Below, one piece after another: positions 24,101-37,226 of a stretch of DNA of 64,000 bases (position 1 is the first letter of the stretch; every line of letters begins with the position of its first letter). The position numbers were made by a program, and so were the translations under genes. Source of the DNA: Dryas octopetala. Lineage: Eukaryota > Streptophyta > Magnoliopsida > Rosales > Rosaceae. The notes beneath the pieces were generated by a model that was not told the DNA's origin, searched no databases, and saw only the letters and a list, made by a program, of their open reading frames with translations. The stretch spans positions 12,027,249 through 12,091,248 of the forward strand of contig OY992832.1 in NCBI GenBank assembly GCA_963921425.1, read 5' to 3'.

Positions 24101-26807
24101 CTAATCATCAGATTCCATTGTTGGACTTTTTGAGCAGCTGTCCATTTGATGGAGTTCTAACAATTTCACTTCCGGATTGCAGAGCCCTGCATTAACAGTA
24201 ACAATATAAACAATGTGCATTTTTCTCCATGTAAATGTGCAACCCAAATATTCCTTTGTCAGGTAATTGCTGAACACTTAATACTTTCTGTTTTCAATAT
24301 CTCCCATTTGAACTCTCATGAGGATAAAATGATTTAATGATGCATGTAAGCTTAATGTGGACCCCTGCTCATTTTCAATTAATCCAAACTTTCATCATGC
24401 ATAAAATTATTTTAAGCTAAACCTGATTTTCAAAATATAAGTTATTTGAATCGCTCCTAGCTTTTTGAAATGGTTTCAGGTAAATCAGTTCCTATATTTA
24501 TTTATTTATTTTTCATGTCAACTCAAGTCCAACCTAAAGCATTGGTATTTGCCTTGAAGGCTGGGGAAAGATATGGGACAATTGAATATGTAAAACATTC
24601 TTGAAGTCCAACAACTATTTGTTTGTCTTAATGTCTCTGTGCATAAGATTCCCCGTATACTGATGTCAAACAAAATTTTAGAATATAGAGTTTAATTACC
24701 ACAGCTGATACAGACTACTTAAACAATCTCTAGAACTTGACTTATCAAGCCAAAAAAGAAAAAGAGAGGAGAAAAGCCGGGGGGGGGGGGGGGGGGGGAA
24801 GAAGAAGAAATATTAGCTCATAATTTTTTTCTAGTGTTTGCTAGAGTGAGAAAGAATCACAAACCTGAGCACTTTGGAATATCCCACACAGCAATAGAAG
24901 ATGATGTGCACTCTGGTGAGCACAGTGCATGATTGTTCTCATGGTTGACATTCATTGCAAGCATCCATGCTCCAATTGTGACATCCTCATTGCTAAACAT
25001 TCGAAAACTGTAATCACACAGAAGATGGAGACACGTCAGATATGGGGTAGGAAATTAACCAAGAAGTAGGTCACCTGAGCAGGTGTCTTTTATCATCTTG
25101 ATTTATTATGATCCACCTTCTCAAAGGAAACAAAATGGCAATCCATTGCACCAGAACAAAAGTATTTCGCAATGCCATATTAAGACATATACTTGCCTGT
25201 TGTTCCTAAGAGCAACCAAACTTGCAACAACGTCAGCAGAAAGAGCATATATTGGACCATAAGCATGGAGAAAGTATTCGCTCCCAAGCAAAAATGATAG
25301 TGGCTCATACCTGCAAGATTTAACTGATAAGATTACATTGATAGAGAAAAAATAAATGAAATAAACTAATTCAGGTCATCAGTGAACCCCCTTCGCTTGG
25401 CATGAAAGTTGTAAAATGGACACTTATATAAGATCTCCTTTCAATTATCACATGTCCCCAAAATGATTTCAAAGTAGTAGTAAATTTAATAGTTCCAAGC
25501 AAGCAGACTAACAAGAGCATAAAATCAAAAGGAAGTTAAAAGATATAACCGAAGAGAAGAACACCAAATCTTGACAAAAACAGCACTAACCATTTAAGCT
25601 TTGGGTCAGTGAAGACTGGGCCCTTTTTCATGCACCCAAGGTAAGTCTGAGGATGAGATCGCTCTTTAGCCAAAAGGAGCGAAAGACGATCTGACAACAT
25701 TAATGAAAAATGATTGCATTACTGCAAAGCAATCTCAGAATCAAATGACAAATTAGATACACTAAATATGGTATGGATAAGCTTTACAAATCTAGGTACC
25801 TGGCCTTAAGTAAATGTCGTCATCAGCTTTAACATAGAAATCAGACTCAAAAAGTGCATAGGCAGCTTTGAAATAAGCCAACCTGTAATAAAAGCAGACA
25901 ATTTTTTTAATATAAAACAAAAAAACAAGCAAGATTTTTAAGTTCACAGTACTAGAGACATGAAAGATGTAATATAATTAACTTTTAGAACTAACGTTTT
26001 GTAGGGGAGCTTACTGTACTCCTCTTCAATATCCAACAGCAAGAAATCGTCATATTTGGCCACCTCCTTTCCAAGTTCCACCATCTTTTCTTTATCCTTG
26101 GTCTTACCAATGACAAACCTGAAAGCCAAACCAGTGGCTTCTTCCAAGCTGCAACCCACTTTTCCAATCAATACAAAAAGCAATCAAAACTATCAAGCTT
26201 CTGTATTGCTTTTCAGGTTAATCACTATGCATATCATGGCCTAAACTACACACACACAAACACTACAATCAGACCAAAAAGTAAAAATAATGTGAATTAT
26301 GAATCAAATATTTGCAACACTATAAACACAGGACCAAGTATTTGCAACAAACAATATGCGCAAGTAAAAATAATGTAAATTATGACTCAAATATTGTTTT
26401 TTTTTTTAATCAAAAAAGAAAAATCGATACCGTTGAAGGTCTTGTGCATCGGAGGGCATCCAAGTCTTCCTCAAAGACCGTCTCCGACCCGTGGATCCGA
26501 ACCCGGTAAAAATGCCCACAAAGCCCATCACTTTCTTCCTCTTGTTATTGCTATCCCCATCATCTCCAGCACTTAAAACGAGACCGTTCTCACTGCTGCT
26601 GCTGCTACTACCTGTCTCCCAAACCACCTTCACCGATCTGGACCCGCTGGTCAGGCACTTGTATTGGTGACCCGACTGGAGAAGCGCGACGAGTCCGAAG
26701 ATGAACCCGGAGAGTCCGAACACGAGGCAGAAGGCGACGAACAGGACCGTTGATCTTCGAGCGGTAGGTGATTGGCGCGCGTGGAAAGGCTTGGGGGACG
26801 AAGGCAT
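24101..26807 (-). CDS. B3GALT9: GT31 beta-1,3-galactosyltransferase (B3GALT9/13 type)
   Basis: Seven exons: 26431-26807, 25996-26148, 25800-25882, 25591-25690, 25197-25310, 24865-25007 and 24101-24186. They sum to 1056 nt (351 aa), close to the Arabidopsis relatives. It is a type II membrane protein: a short basic N-terminus, then a hydrophobic anchor at about residues 20-44 ([20 protein letters not shown]). The lumenal GT31 domain carries [14 protein letters not shown], the metal-binding DDD in [12 protein letters not shown], and EDVTIGAWM. Known of the family: Golgi enzymes that add beta-1,3-linked galactose to glycans of proteins such as arabinogalactan proteins; the acceptor of this member is uncertain. 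Intron 5 starts with GC instead of GT. A run of 20 G lies in the last intron. Orthology to At1g53290/At3g14960 is supported by the neighbours. Confidence 0.93.
24779..24798. repeat. G20 homopolymer in an intron
   Basis: Twenty consecutive G on the plus strand lie in the last intron of the galactosyltransferase gene. Because the gene runs on the minus strand, the transcript would carry C20 here. Length may be unreliable because such runs are hard to sequence. Confidence 0.8.
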
Positions 26808-27932
26808 CGTTCTGCTTTTTCAGAGAGAGAGAGAGAGAGAAACCCTAGAGGAAATCTAGGGTTCGTGGGAGTGCCCAGCAATCGTGTAGTGAGAGAGAGC
26901 GGGAGGGAGAGTCTCTCTGAGGAGAAAGTCTGAGCCGATGCTGTTCCGTTATTGGCCGTTACAGTTATCGGTCTGGACCAGGGTCAGGGAGATGTTTGAT
27001 TTTGATAGGCCAACTTCTTTTTCTTTTTTTTTCTTTTTTTATAAACAAAAGTTTTAGCTTCCTTTTTGGCTGAATAAAACAGTTCTAAATTCAATTTGCT
27101 TTGATGACAATTATATGCATTTGGAATAGGATGATATTGTGTGATAATTGATAAACCACTAAACCCTTGGTATATAATAAATACTTTATTTATTATACAC
27201 AAATAAAAAAGTGGTGCGAGATCCATCCTTATTGTTATCTCTAAATCATGAAAAAAACTTGTATATAACACTCATGTTATCATGCATCTAAGTTGATTAA
27301 TACTTCATGGAAAAAAAGAAAAAAAAAGAAATCAATTGATAAAATTTCATATGATACGATTTGAAACTAGATCTACCACTTCCCCCCTACTCTAACACCA
27401 CTTCAAATTAGAGCTCATGGGATAAAATTTGTTATTTTAAAATTTCACTATTTCTAATAAAATTGGTGCCTCTACAAAACATCCAAACAATTAAATATGT
27501 AATTTTGCCAAAAATGGTACAAAACCCAGGCTCCCAGCTGGATTGGAGTGCTAGAAATCTAATGCAATGAGCAACTTAGGGTTTTAGCCTTACCCATCTA
27601 ATTTGCAGTCTTATTCATGAGCCTAACAAAATTAACATCTAATTCAGTGCATAAACATAAGACATCTGGCCCTTCTGTGCAATTTTGCTGCTATGGCATT
27701 TTCTTCCATTTACAAGTGAGGATATTAGTTGACTTTTCCTTTTCTTTCTTTGACATTTGCTTTCATTTGTGTACTGAGTTTTGGCTATGGTTGAGATACA
27801 ACCATATATATATATGTGTGTGTGTATAAAATATAGACATTTTTTAAAAAATTAAACAATTAACCCCACATTGTCTTGAGCACAAGACTTTAAATTAAAT
27901 GATTTTATTTCAACCTCGCATTATTTTTGCGA
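26808..27932. other. Spacer between galactosyltransferase promoter and IDM1-like 3' end
   Basis: The first 150 bases are the galactosyltransferase leader and promoter, with a GA run (26821-26841) and two telo-box-like AACCCTAG/CTAGGGTT words (26842-26866). The rest is AT-rich with no gene. A SINE-like insert is at 27348-27420 and a (TA)n/(TG)n patch near 27804-27826. Confidence 0.55.
27348..27420 (-). mobile_element. Short tRNA-related SINE-like insert
   Basis: A 73-bp segment is flanked by exact 10-bp repeats GATAAAATTT (27338-27347 and 27421-27430). Read on the minus strand it begins CCATGAGCTCTAATTTGAAG, similar to the head of the insert at 23417. It contains a B-box-like TAGTTTCAAATC about 50 bases on. 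Head, box spacing and flanking repeats fit a very short tRNA-derived SINE. No long tail is present. Confidence 0.5.
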
Positions 27933-30900
27933 CTATTCATCCGAAGAAAGCTGTGTTTCTTCATCATACATGCGCAACATGTCCAAGGCTTCAACATTAG
28001 AAACCATTACAGGCTGCCTACTTCCTATTGTTGGAGCTGGTTCTTCACAGGACAGCTTTGAAAATTGATCCTGCAAAGTGCTTCCTTTGGCATCACCTAC
28101 TTGCACATTCTTGTTTTCTACCACTCTGACTTCTGGTGCATTAATGCCCTTATTTGCATTACATTGCTCCACATATTCAACAATTTCCATGTTAGTGCCA
28201 ACTTCAGATTCCAGCAAATCCTTGCCATTACTTTGCCTGATTTCTGATTCAGCAGCTCCTACTTCGATCTGGGAACAAATTCCCTCTGATGTCTGTACAG
28301 TGTTAGTGAGTTTAACCTCAGCACCAACTTCTAACTCCGGAAAATTATTGCCTACAAGTTTAATCTCTGCATCAGCAACAACTCTGTCAGCATGACATTT
28401 GCCATCAGATTGCTTTACAGACTTGTTATCAGTTTCGGCACACAATTCAAATTCCAGCAAATCCTTGCTTTCCAATTCCATTTCAACACCAGCTTTGGTA
28501 GCAGAACACTTTTCACCAGGTTGCTGTACAAATCCGATGATAGTCTCACTGGATTGAATACTTGCTTTAGTTGATTTGTCTGTCCCTAGTGCTGATTCAC
28601 CACCAATGAATAATTTACCACCACCTTCAAATTTTTGTAAGTTATTACCATCTATAAATTCATTTTCTGCTTCAGCACCAGTTTTGTTTCTGCAAGAAGT
28701 ATCATCAGATGGCTGTCCAAAATCAGCCATGGGCTCTTCAGAACAAAAACCTTCTTTCCTCATTTCTCCCGTTCTTAAGGGTGATGTATCACCTGATCCT
28801 GTATATCGAAGTTTCTCAGAGAAATGAAGAAGACCATCAAGATATAGAAAGAGAGGAAAAAACACTTACCAGAATGTCTATGTGCTTTTTGATTTTCATA
28901 CAAGGGTTTCTTGAGCAAAATTGTTCCTGGAAAAACCATCAAGTTGATCTTGTTCAAACTATGCTTTTCACCGTCTTCCACAGGTATGAAGCCAAAACCC
29001 TCTGTCCATGTAGAGACCAAATCTGGAATGGCAGCTATTACAAGCTTTTCCACCTTAAAAGATATTAACATCTAGAACCACATGGAAGAAAAAAACAAAT
29101 TACCAATATGAAGAAATTAGAAAGACCTAAATGAAGAAAATCTTCTGGAACAGTGAATTCCAAAAATTAAAGCTCTTACCTATACACTATATTGTTGCTT
29201 AGGTTTTTAGTAATGAACAGCTAATGTGAAAAACTAACAAAGCAAATTTACTCATCACCATAATCCAGAAGTTGTTATAATGGAAACTGAATACACAGAC
29301 AAAGAATGGGTCCGTTTGATATCTTTTCAGATACTTTTTTTGTTTTCATTTATTATATATGTAAATGATATAAGGAAGAAAGTTTTTTAAAACAGTTCTG
29401 GAATCACGGACCAAACAGGGACTAAAAGAAAGAATAAAAAAGATGAAAAGAGGTTTACAAGCATGAGCTACAGACTTTTCTACTTTATTTCTTATGTAGC
29501 CATGCCGGTTCAGAAAAAGATGCTGAACAAACAACCTTAGCTAACAGGCAGATGCAAAAAATAAAAACAGAGGGGGAAAAGAAAAAGATAAAGATAAAGA
29601 AAATTAAATACACATACAAATGAATCCCTTCAGAAGCTAAGGTAGCACTAAAAATAATAGAAAACTTGTTCAAAGCTAAGGTGGAAAAGGCAAAACAGCA
29701 GAAGAGAATACTATATACCCCTAGAAGTTGGCATTTAAACTTGTCTAGTTTAATTCACTTAATTCTTCAAGAGGCAATTTATAGATGTGACATAAAGGAC
29801 AGTATTGTAAATTTATGCTTCCCGCAAAGAAGGTACAAATAATTTTGAGAAAAACATTACTTAATGCTATCAAGAAGCTCCCCCTCCTCCCCCCCCTCCA
29901 AAAAAAAATGATCTAAAATAAAAGGCAATTATTTCAAGAATTTGAATATAAACTATATTATTTTATATTTATACCTCTTCAATAGCAGTCACAAGGCGTC
30001 GACACATTCCCTGGCGACGGTGTTGACTGCAAGTTGCAATAAGTGGCATCTCTGCAACTGTTGTTCCATGCACTCTGCAGACAAACAAAGGTTAACAAGA
30101 TATGTCAACAGCATATTGTCATCTGAACCACCCAGCTTGCCATCACTGGCGAAGAATACAGAACATAAAAGATCATCTTACCAATTTGGAAGTTCTTAAA
30201 TCATTATTTAAAAAAAAAAATAATCATGATAACAGATCTTGATAAATATAATAATGAGGATGCCAGCTGCAAATTTGAACTTTAGAACAAAACTTCAGTG
30301 CCAAACCGGATATAAAACGAATATCACAGGGATCTATTACACAAAAGTTGGAAAATCCAATAAATTTTAGTACTATACCTGATGGATGCTACAGATATCA
30401 GCACATCATCTTTCTCCAAGAGTGCTGTGTAAAAGCCTTGAAAGTTCAAACGTGCAAAATCTGACCTGAAAGGTTACATAGAAAAGTAACAAGCGATTCA
30501 TTAAAATAAAATAAAATAAAAAGATCAATTCATAAGCAACTATCACTTTAAATAAAAAATAGCAGCCTGTAAGAGAAAGTGTCAAATATATTATACATAA
30601 ATTGTTCCAAACCCAGACTTAACACCCAAATGGCATGTAGCACTGGCAGTAAAAAGTCACCAAGGCTGGTGATATACTCCATTCTGTTATTCAGGTGCTT
30701 ACAAAATGACTGGAACTACATTAGCATCCTGAGCTCAAAGGCATTTTCCTTCACTTTTTTGTTTTTTTCTTTTAATATCTCTTGGATCTTTAAGAGCCTT
30801 TAGATAAGAAGTATTTATCTTTTTAAATAATCTATACATGGTCTACAACCCCCCTTTCTGGGAGGTGCTTTCTAGTAAACTTAAATCCTCAAATCAATTG

Positions 30901-33900
30901 AAAAAATGGTGAAGCACTCAAGGGGTAGTTCAAAAACCAATGAGAATTAAGATTATAATTCAAGAACCCCCAAAAAATCATGAAAATGGTATATCAAAAG
31001 TTAAAGAGGACTGCAACATGGCATAGAGTTAGCCAAGATTATAGATGAAATATAACTGTCAAGAACCCCAAACAAATCAGCAAAAGATAAAGGGGTGGAG
31101 ATGTAGGGAACAAAAATATAATATAATATGTAAATGTAAAACCGAGAGAGAGAGAGAGAGAGAGAGAGAAACATAATCAGAAGATAAACAGAGCTGCTTA
31201 TGAAAGAGATGAGCTCACCCCCAATTGTATAAAACATGGGGTATCATGTCTATGCCAGTTCTGGGGTCAACCATAGACAAAAAGCATTCCTCCATGATAG
31301 TAAGAGCAACAGCTAATCTTGTATTGCATTCTGCCTTCAGGGCAAACCGTTGGGCAGAATGAACCTTTTGGTCATCAGGAATGCATCTAAGAAGTGTCCA
31401 TGAAAAGCCATCGGCAACATGATTAATGAAGCCAACACGAGATTGAAGACCTGAATAAACCTACACCCAACCGTTAAATGAGTAATTGACTTAATCAGAA
31501 CCAGTAAGAGTGGTAAATTAAAGGGAAATAAATTCACAATGCTCTTTTCTGGGACCGAAGAAGTACAAGCAAAAAGTTTTCCATTGCTCTTTCATGGGAC
31601 TTATGACAACTAGGAAGAAACTAAATCACAAGGAGCAAACAACCTACTAGATCATCACTGTAACCAAATAAAGCTCATCACTTATGAGCAAAAAAGTTTA
31701 CATTTTTATATAAAAAATTGATTGTTTTCCCACAGGCTAGTTATGCCTCTTTTGGTATTTACGACAGCAAGCTTGTATGTTGAAATTTAAATAGCAATTA
31801 CACTAATGCTGCATAAATGGCAACTCAAATAGAAGGCAAAGTACACCTCTCATCAATTCAAGAATACAGTATTAAACTAAAGCATTGGCAGCCCTAGAAA
31901 AGGAAAAAAGAAAAAGAAAAATAAAAAAGAAAGATGATGACGATTATTTCAATAATATTATGTAATTTATGTACATTGAACAAAAGTATTGCCTCTCTTC
32001 AAGTTTCCCTTCTTGCTTTGCATACGAATAGGAGAAAACTCAAGTTTCTCACATGAAAAACTAATGAAATTGAAAGAAGAAAATAAGTGATTGAAATGCA
32101 TTGCAAGTCCTTTACCAAAAAAAAAAGTCATGAAAAAATCATCAACTTTTTCATTTGTTAAACCTGACTCATCCTCTTTAAGTGAATATTATAGAAGATT
32201 AATATGACAATATTAAAGTACCTCCTGACAGCTTCTACCACAGAACCAAGAATCCAGTATGGCTCCTCCATATGTACATTTTTCTTTCAAGCATGCCACA
32301 TGATCTGTTCATAAAAGTTAAAATTATGAGTAAGCTAGACATCCAACTTTCAGGAAAAGCACAATGGAACAAAAACACAATGCAAAAGGTAAATTCAACT
32401 TCTCCATAGAATGGTCAGTAGTAATGACAGGGGAACTAATTTAGAACCAAGATAATCAGTTCCTAGTGGTCTCATAAGCACAAACAGACAAGCGGGAAAT
32501 AATAACTATGTGCTTACCCAAAGAATTGAATTGAATTTCAAGTATGAAAATTTATAAACATATTAAAGTTTATAATGAAGGTAATTAATTGTCCATTTTT
32601 AAGTACAGTACTCCTGTTTTTAATAAACTCCAACAAGCTTCTAAATCTACAGTCTCTGGAAAAGTTAACCAGTATGCCAATTGAATATTTAAAATGTAAG
32701 TTAAAAACTGTTACCAAATAAAGAATATAGATTAAAAAACTAGGTCACGTTATGATAGAATCATCCATTTCCTTAACAATCAGTGTTTTGCCATGAAATA
32801 TTCATCAAAGGATAGAGTGGAAATATTACTTCTATAGTTTGAGTAAGAGTAATTTCCTTTTTCCTAATAAATAATTCTAAAACCAGTATACCATCTTCGC
32901 AATTGAACAGAATAATAGATACCAGGTAACATTTTAACTTGTACAGACCACATCAAACAACTTCAAGCTCTCTACAGGTACTGAAAACAGTTTACGAACA
33001 AAAAAGATTATCTAGAAATGGAAAACTTACATTTATGCTCGCACTGTGAACATTTAAATCCATCAGAAGTACTTGAAACCTCTTTATCATTAACAAAATC
33101 ACCACAAATCCAACAGCTGCAATTTGGGCAATACCAGCTGCCTTCAGGGAGCTCCTGAAATTCAAAAGCAAGAACAGATAATTGGTTTACAGGAAGAAAA
33201 AACAAGCTACAACTTCATAACAGTCACAGTTCAACAAAAATCCTTATAAGAATCAAAACCAAAGGGTTATTAAAATTGATAATCTCTGAAGTCACAGAAA
33301 TAAAATGACATAGTTCGAGAACAAAAAGTAGATATGCAAAACTAGGAAAAGCAAACCTGCAGAGACAAACAAGCCTGATGAAAAGTAGAGGGACAGTTAT
33401 CACAGCATATCAACTCGCCCCCATCACCACAAAGTCCACATGAATCATCATTTTGATCATTTTGATCATCTCGCACCACTGGGGTCCCCCTTTTCCGGGT
33501 CTTGTATTCAGCTGACCAGGCTTGAAGCTGACATAAGGTGAAGGGCTTACCAGATTCCATGAAAACATTCAAACATGGACGGTTCAGTTTGAACCCACCA
33601 TGAATCTTGAACTCAGAAATTGTAAGTACTTTACTGCAACACTTACAAAAAATGCCATCCCTGGTAACCAGACCATCTATAACGACAGAATCATCCTTCG
33701 GGTTCCGATACTGGATCACATCATTCAGATATATGACGCCAGAATCAAGCAACCAAGACAAAACTGTTTTTACTCCTGCAGAATACCACTTTCCATCCTT
33801 AAAGTGCTTCCCCCCACTACCCAAGCTTCTTGGAAGTAACTTGCAACGGCTCCTTTGGCCTTTACGCTTCCTATGAGCTCTTGATTTGTAGGCTTTCTTT

Positions 33901-36167
33901 CTAGAAGAATATTGAGCAGGACTTGAGCTAAAAACTTTGCTTTTTATAATAGCTGAAACTAACAAGTCATCATCTTCGATTTGGCATCTAAATGATTTCT
34001 CTTTTCCAATCTGATGCTGGCTGGTGTTGAGAGATAAGGACTTCTTGTGACTTCCTTTACTTCTTTTATCCTCTGCAAGGTCACCCTGGACCTCTTTCAA
34101 CTTTGACTGTGTACCATTAGCATCAATACACTGCGAATCAGCATTATCACTAGAAGTAAAACCTAAAAGGCCACTTTGGTATAACGAGCTTGGTTCGATT
34201 TCAGATATCCTTTTAGACTTCCTACGTGTTTTCCTTTTCAAAAGAGCATCACTTGGGCAGTTTCGTTGGTCATCCAATGATCCCTGCAGATAACTTCCCA
34301 GCTTATCATTAACCTTGCCTCCCAGTAATTCATCTTTGTCCTCAGAATAATCCATTGATACATCTTCCATAACTTCCTTAGGTGTTTCTACATCAATTCT
34401 AGAACTCTTTTTATTAAAGCAAGGGGAATTTGCATTGTTATCGTGATGAAGAGACACAGCTTCAAAACCTCCATGCCCATTGTTACAATTTCTGGAAGTA
34501 ATATGAACCTCATGGTGATTAGCTGACTGAATGCAAGTGCTATTGGAACCAACAGGTGGTAAGGAAGTCAAATCCAGACTGCTGATTATTTTCGCAGAGA
34601 ATTTGCCACACCCATTTCCAGTTCTGTTGCTAGCATTCACCAAGCTTGAACCTTCTTTGTTAGCTGTATAAATAGACAGGCCTGTAAGAAATTTCACTGC
34701 TTCATTATTTGTCTGTTGGCAATATTTTGAGGAACTATCATTGCCAGATTGCTGACGACAGGCATTGTAATTTCCTTCAGAAACTGCCAATCCACTCCCT
34801 CTGGCCAGTGTGGAATCACGGAGGGGAGCTGACATATCTTCCTTAGAAAAATGACTTTTGATACGATCCACATTAGTCAAGGCCAAAGCAGAATCAGTCT
34901 TATGGTTAGTAACAAAAACTATACTTTGAGTAGCTTTAACAATCTCTCCCTTTCTCAGAGTACCAATCTTTCTCTCAATGAACACGACAATTACAAAGGG
35001 ATCTAAAAGCCTCCACCAATAAGCCAATGCGGTAGCAGGTTCTGGATGATTCATCTCTTTCTCAATATTTCCTAAAGCACCAGATAGATCTGACCAGAAC
35101 TGACTGATATCGGCCCATTCCTTTGCGTCATATTCCTGCAGCAAACTGTGCCCATCCGCAAACAAAAGTTCACCACATAACCGCCAAGCTTTGGGGAATT
35201 CACGAATTAACCTTCCCTTTGGTGTTCTATAAACAGACTCCATATAACTTCTACTAGGTCTTTTTCGTCTCTCAATATGCCATCCTGCAGCTTCAAGTAA
35301 GCGAGCAACATGATATTGAAGAAGCGGGCGAGGATCCTTACTAGAGTCTGTCTTCAAGGAAACATTGGATACATCCAAAACAGGAGATTCAAGTCCCTTG
35401 GGGTTTCCCTCAGCACATAGAGGAGTTCCCAACTTATCAAGAACAGTGACTGATGGAGTTGAAACCAAAAGCCCAGTCGAGAAGCTCTCCTGGGAAACAG
35501 GTGAAGCAATAGCTTTACTTACATGTACTTCCTTTTTATCATTCCCATCTGAGGTCGGCAATCTGCACTTTGAAACATCTGGGTCACTTACTATGCCTCC
35601 TCTGTCAAGTTCTGCATGTTGTTTGAACAGATAGCAACTAGATGTGACTCCCTGACTAGAAGATTCAACCAAACGAAATGTAACTGTTTCAGAGACAGAG
35701 TTTGTAGCTGGAGCAAACATGCCAGAAACCATTTCTTTTGGAACAACTGACGAAGTCATGACCTTTGATAAACCAGGTTTGGCATTAGGAAGTTCATCAA
35801 CTGAAAACTTCATTCTCTTAACACTCACATCCTTACCATTCTTATCTACCAAAGCGGATCTGTCTGGGGAAAACCCCTGAGCAGAGGTTTCTCTAAATTC
35901 CTGAGTTGCATTATAAAACTCCTCTAAACAAGCATTTTTAGAGGACAACTGACTTGTTACATCTGAGTTTTCGCTGTTTGAAGAGAGTGATGTATCTGTG
36001 TTCTTACTTGACTCGCATTCAAAGTTAATCATTCCAGTAACAAGACACCTCTTACTATTGCGACCAATGTCATCACCAAAGAAAACCTCTGTGAATATAC
36101 AGCGCTCAGCTTTGGAACCCTCAAAGCCATCATCATGCAAATCCTCAATTTCTTTGCTGAGAAACAT
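27933..36167 (-). CDS. IDM1: IDM1-like PHD-finger / GNAT histone acetyltransferase
   Basis: Eight coding exons: 33357-36167, 33031-33154, 32222-32304, 31219-31460, 30379-30465, 29975-30074, 28870-29071 and 27933-28798. They total 4515 nt (1504 aa) in one frame. A long N-terminal region (starting [17 protein letters not shown]) includes a conserved block near residue 330-370 ([20 protein letters not shown]). A TIFY-binding-type domain is near 840-900. The PHD finger [20 protein letters not shown] begins near 910. A GNAT fold with the acetyl-CoA-loop motif [11 protein letters not shown] follows. The C-terminal 288 residues are an acidic, repetitive tail. Known of the family: IDM1/ROS4 acetylates histone H3 to allow active DNA demethylation. 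Orthology to IDM1 rather than its paralogues rests on DJ-1 adjacency. The start at 36167 fits the family; the frame stays open to an ATG at 36311 (+48 aa). Confidence 0.9.
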
Positions 36168-36546
36168 CTCTACGAACTGAAGTTTCACTTTCTCCGCAGT
36201 ATCTTCTTTATCTTTCCTTACATATAACCACCAGTACAAAAGGTGAGATCTAGCATGCTGTAAATTATTCTGCTGAACAGTCCCTGGAAATCTGGAATCT
36301 TTCCTTAACAAATTACTGACATTAATGCATAGAAAAGAAAAGGGTGAACCTCATCATTCCTGACGTATAGATAAAATCATTCAACAATTGCAATAAACCC
36401 CTCAAAGCCAACATCATGGAAATCCTCAGTGCTTCCATTGATTAACATCTCTACCAATTGACAGCGATTTCACTTCATCCACAGTCTCTTCCCTTATTTG
36501 CTGAATATATATCCAGCATCAGAAAAGGTGAGCTCTATTACATTGT
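36117..36546 (-). repeat. Tandem duplication of the IDM1-like start-codon region
   Basis: The segment 36117-36252, which contains the chosen start codon and the upstream leader, is similar base for base to 36397-36546 (period about 281). The outer copy preserves an ATG at the matching place and a related first peptide (MLINGSTEDFHDVGFEG against [17 protein letters not shown]). It then reaches a stop after about six more codons. The shared AAAAGGTGAG word marks the outer edge of both copies. The copies are clearly diverged. Confidence 0.8.
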
Positions 36547-37052
36547 CCACATTCAGGGATCAACACATATATAAACAAATAGTGGTCCTCATCATAGCTG
36601 AGGTTTTAGCTAAGAGCCATCCAATTATTGTAACAAAATCTGCAATAAGAAAGAAAAAAAAAACAGAAAAATATAAGAGAATGTAGATCCCATGTAAATA
36701 AATTTGTTATGTAATACTTGTAATCTTTCATCAACTACATAAAAGATTAACACCATTCAAAAATAGTATAAAAACTGGACAATACTTAAAAAGCATATAC
36801 TAGCATTAAACAGGTACGGTACCACTTGAACTATACTACCAATATATGCATCAAAAGCATCTCAAGAGAAAAGACAACAAGAAAATCCAACGGTCCTAAA
36901 ATTGGCTACCAGTAACCAATTAATAAGTCTTCTCAAATCTCAACTAAAGGAAGGGGAATCACATTAAACTCAGAAAACTTAATTCTACCTGCAAGAGAAG
37001 TGTGTAGTTACATATTCTTTATCTCCTGTTACCATACAAGAGTAGTGATTAC

Positions 37053-37084
37053 TTAATGCCAGTTTAAGTTTTTACTGGCATTAA
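37053..37084. repeat. Short hairpin-forming inverted repeat
   Basis: TTAATGCCAGT and its exact complement ACTGGCATTAA are separated by a loop of about 10 T-rich bases. This could be the end of a small decayed transposon or a transcript hairpin; nothing decides between these. Confidence 0.6.
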
Positions 37085-37194
37085 ATCTAACAATATAATA
37101 TGTCGGATAGTCTGGCAAGATATTATTACTCTTTCTCTTTCTGTATATATATATAATTCGTATATAAAGCTTTGTTTCTCATCCATTAGATTAG

Positions 37195-37226
37195 ATATGG
37201 ATGGTTGAGATCTCAACCATCCATAT
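37195..37226. repeat. 32-bp perfect palindrome
   Basis: ATATGGATGGTTGAGA is followed immediately by its exact reverse complement, with centre AGATCT and no loop. It sits in AT-rich leader DNA of the IDM1-like gene. The word GATCTCAACC recurs near 59970 in a different context, suggesting a dispersed repeat motif. Confidence 0.9.

Noticed and set aside
28078-28827. Plus-strand frames opposite the last IDM1-like exon
   Set aside because: Antisense shadows; the minus strand joins in frame with seven upstream exons.
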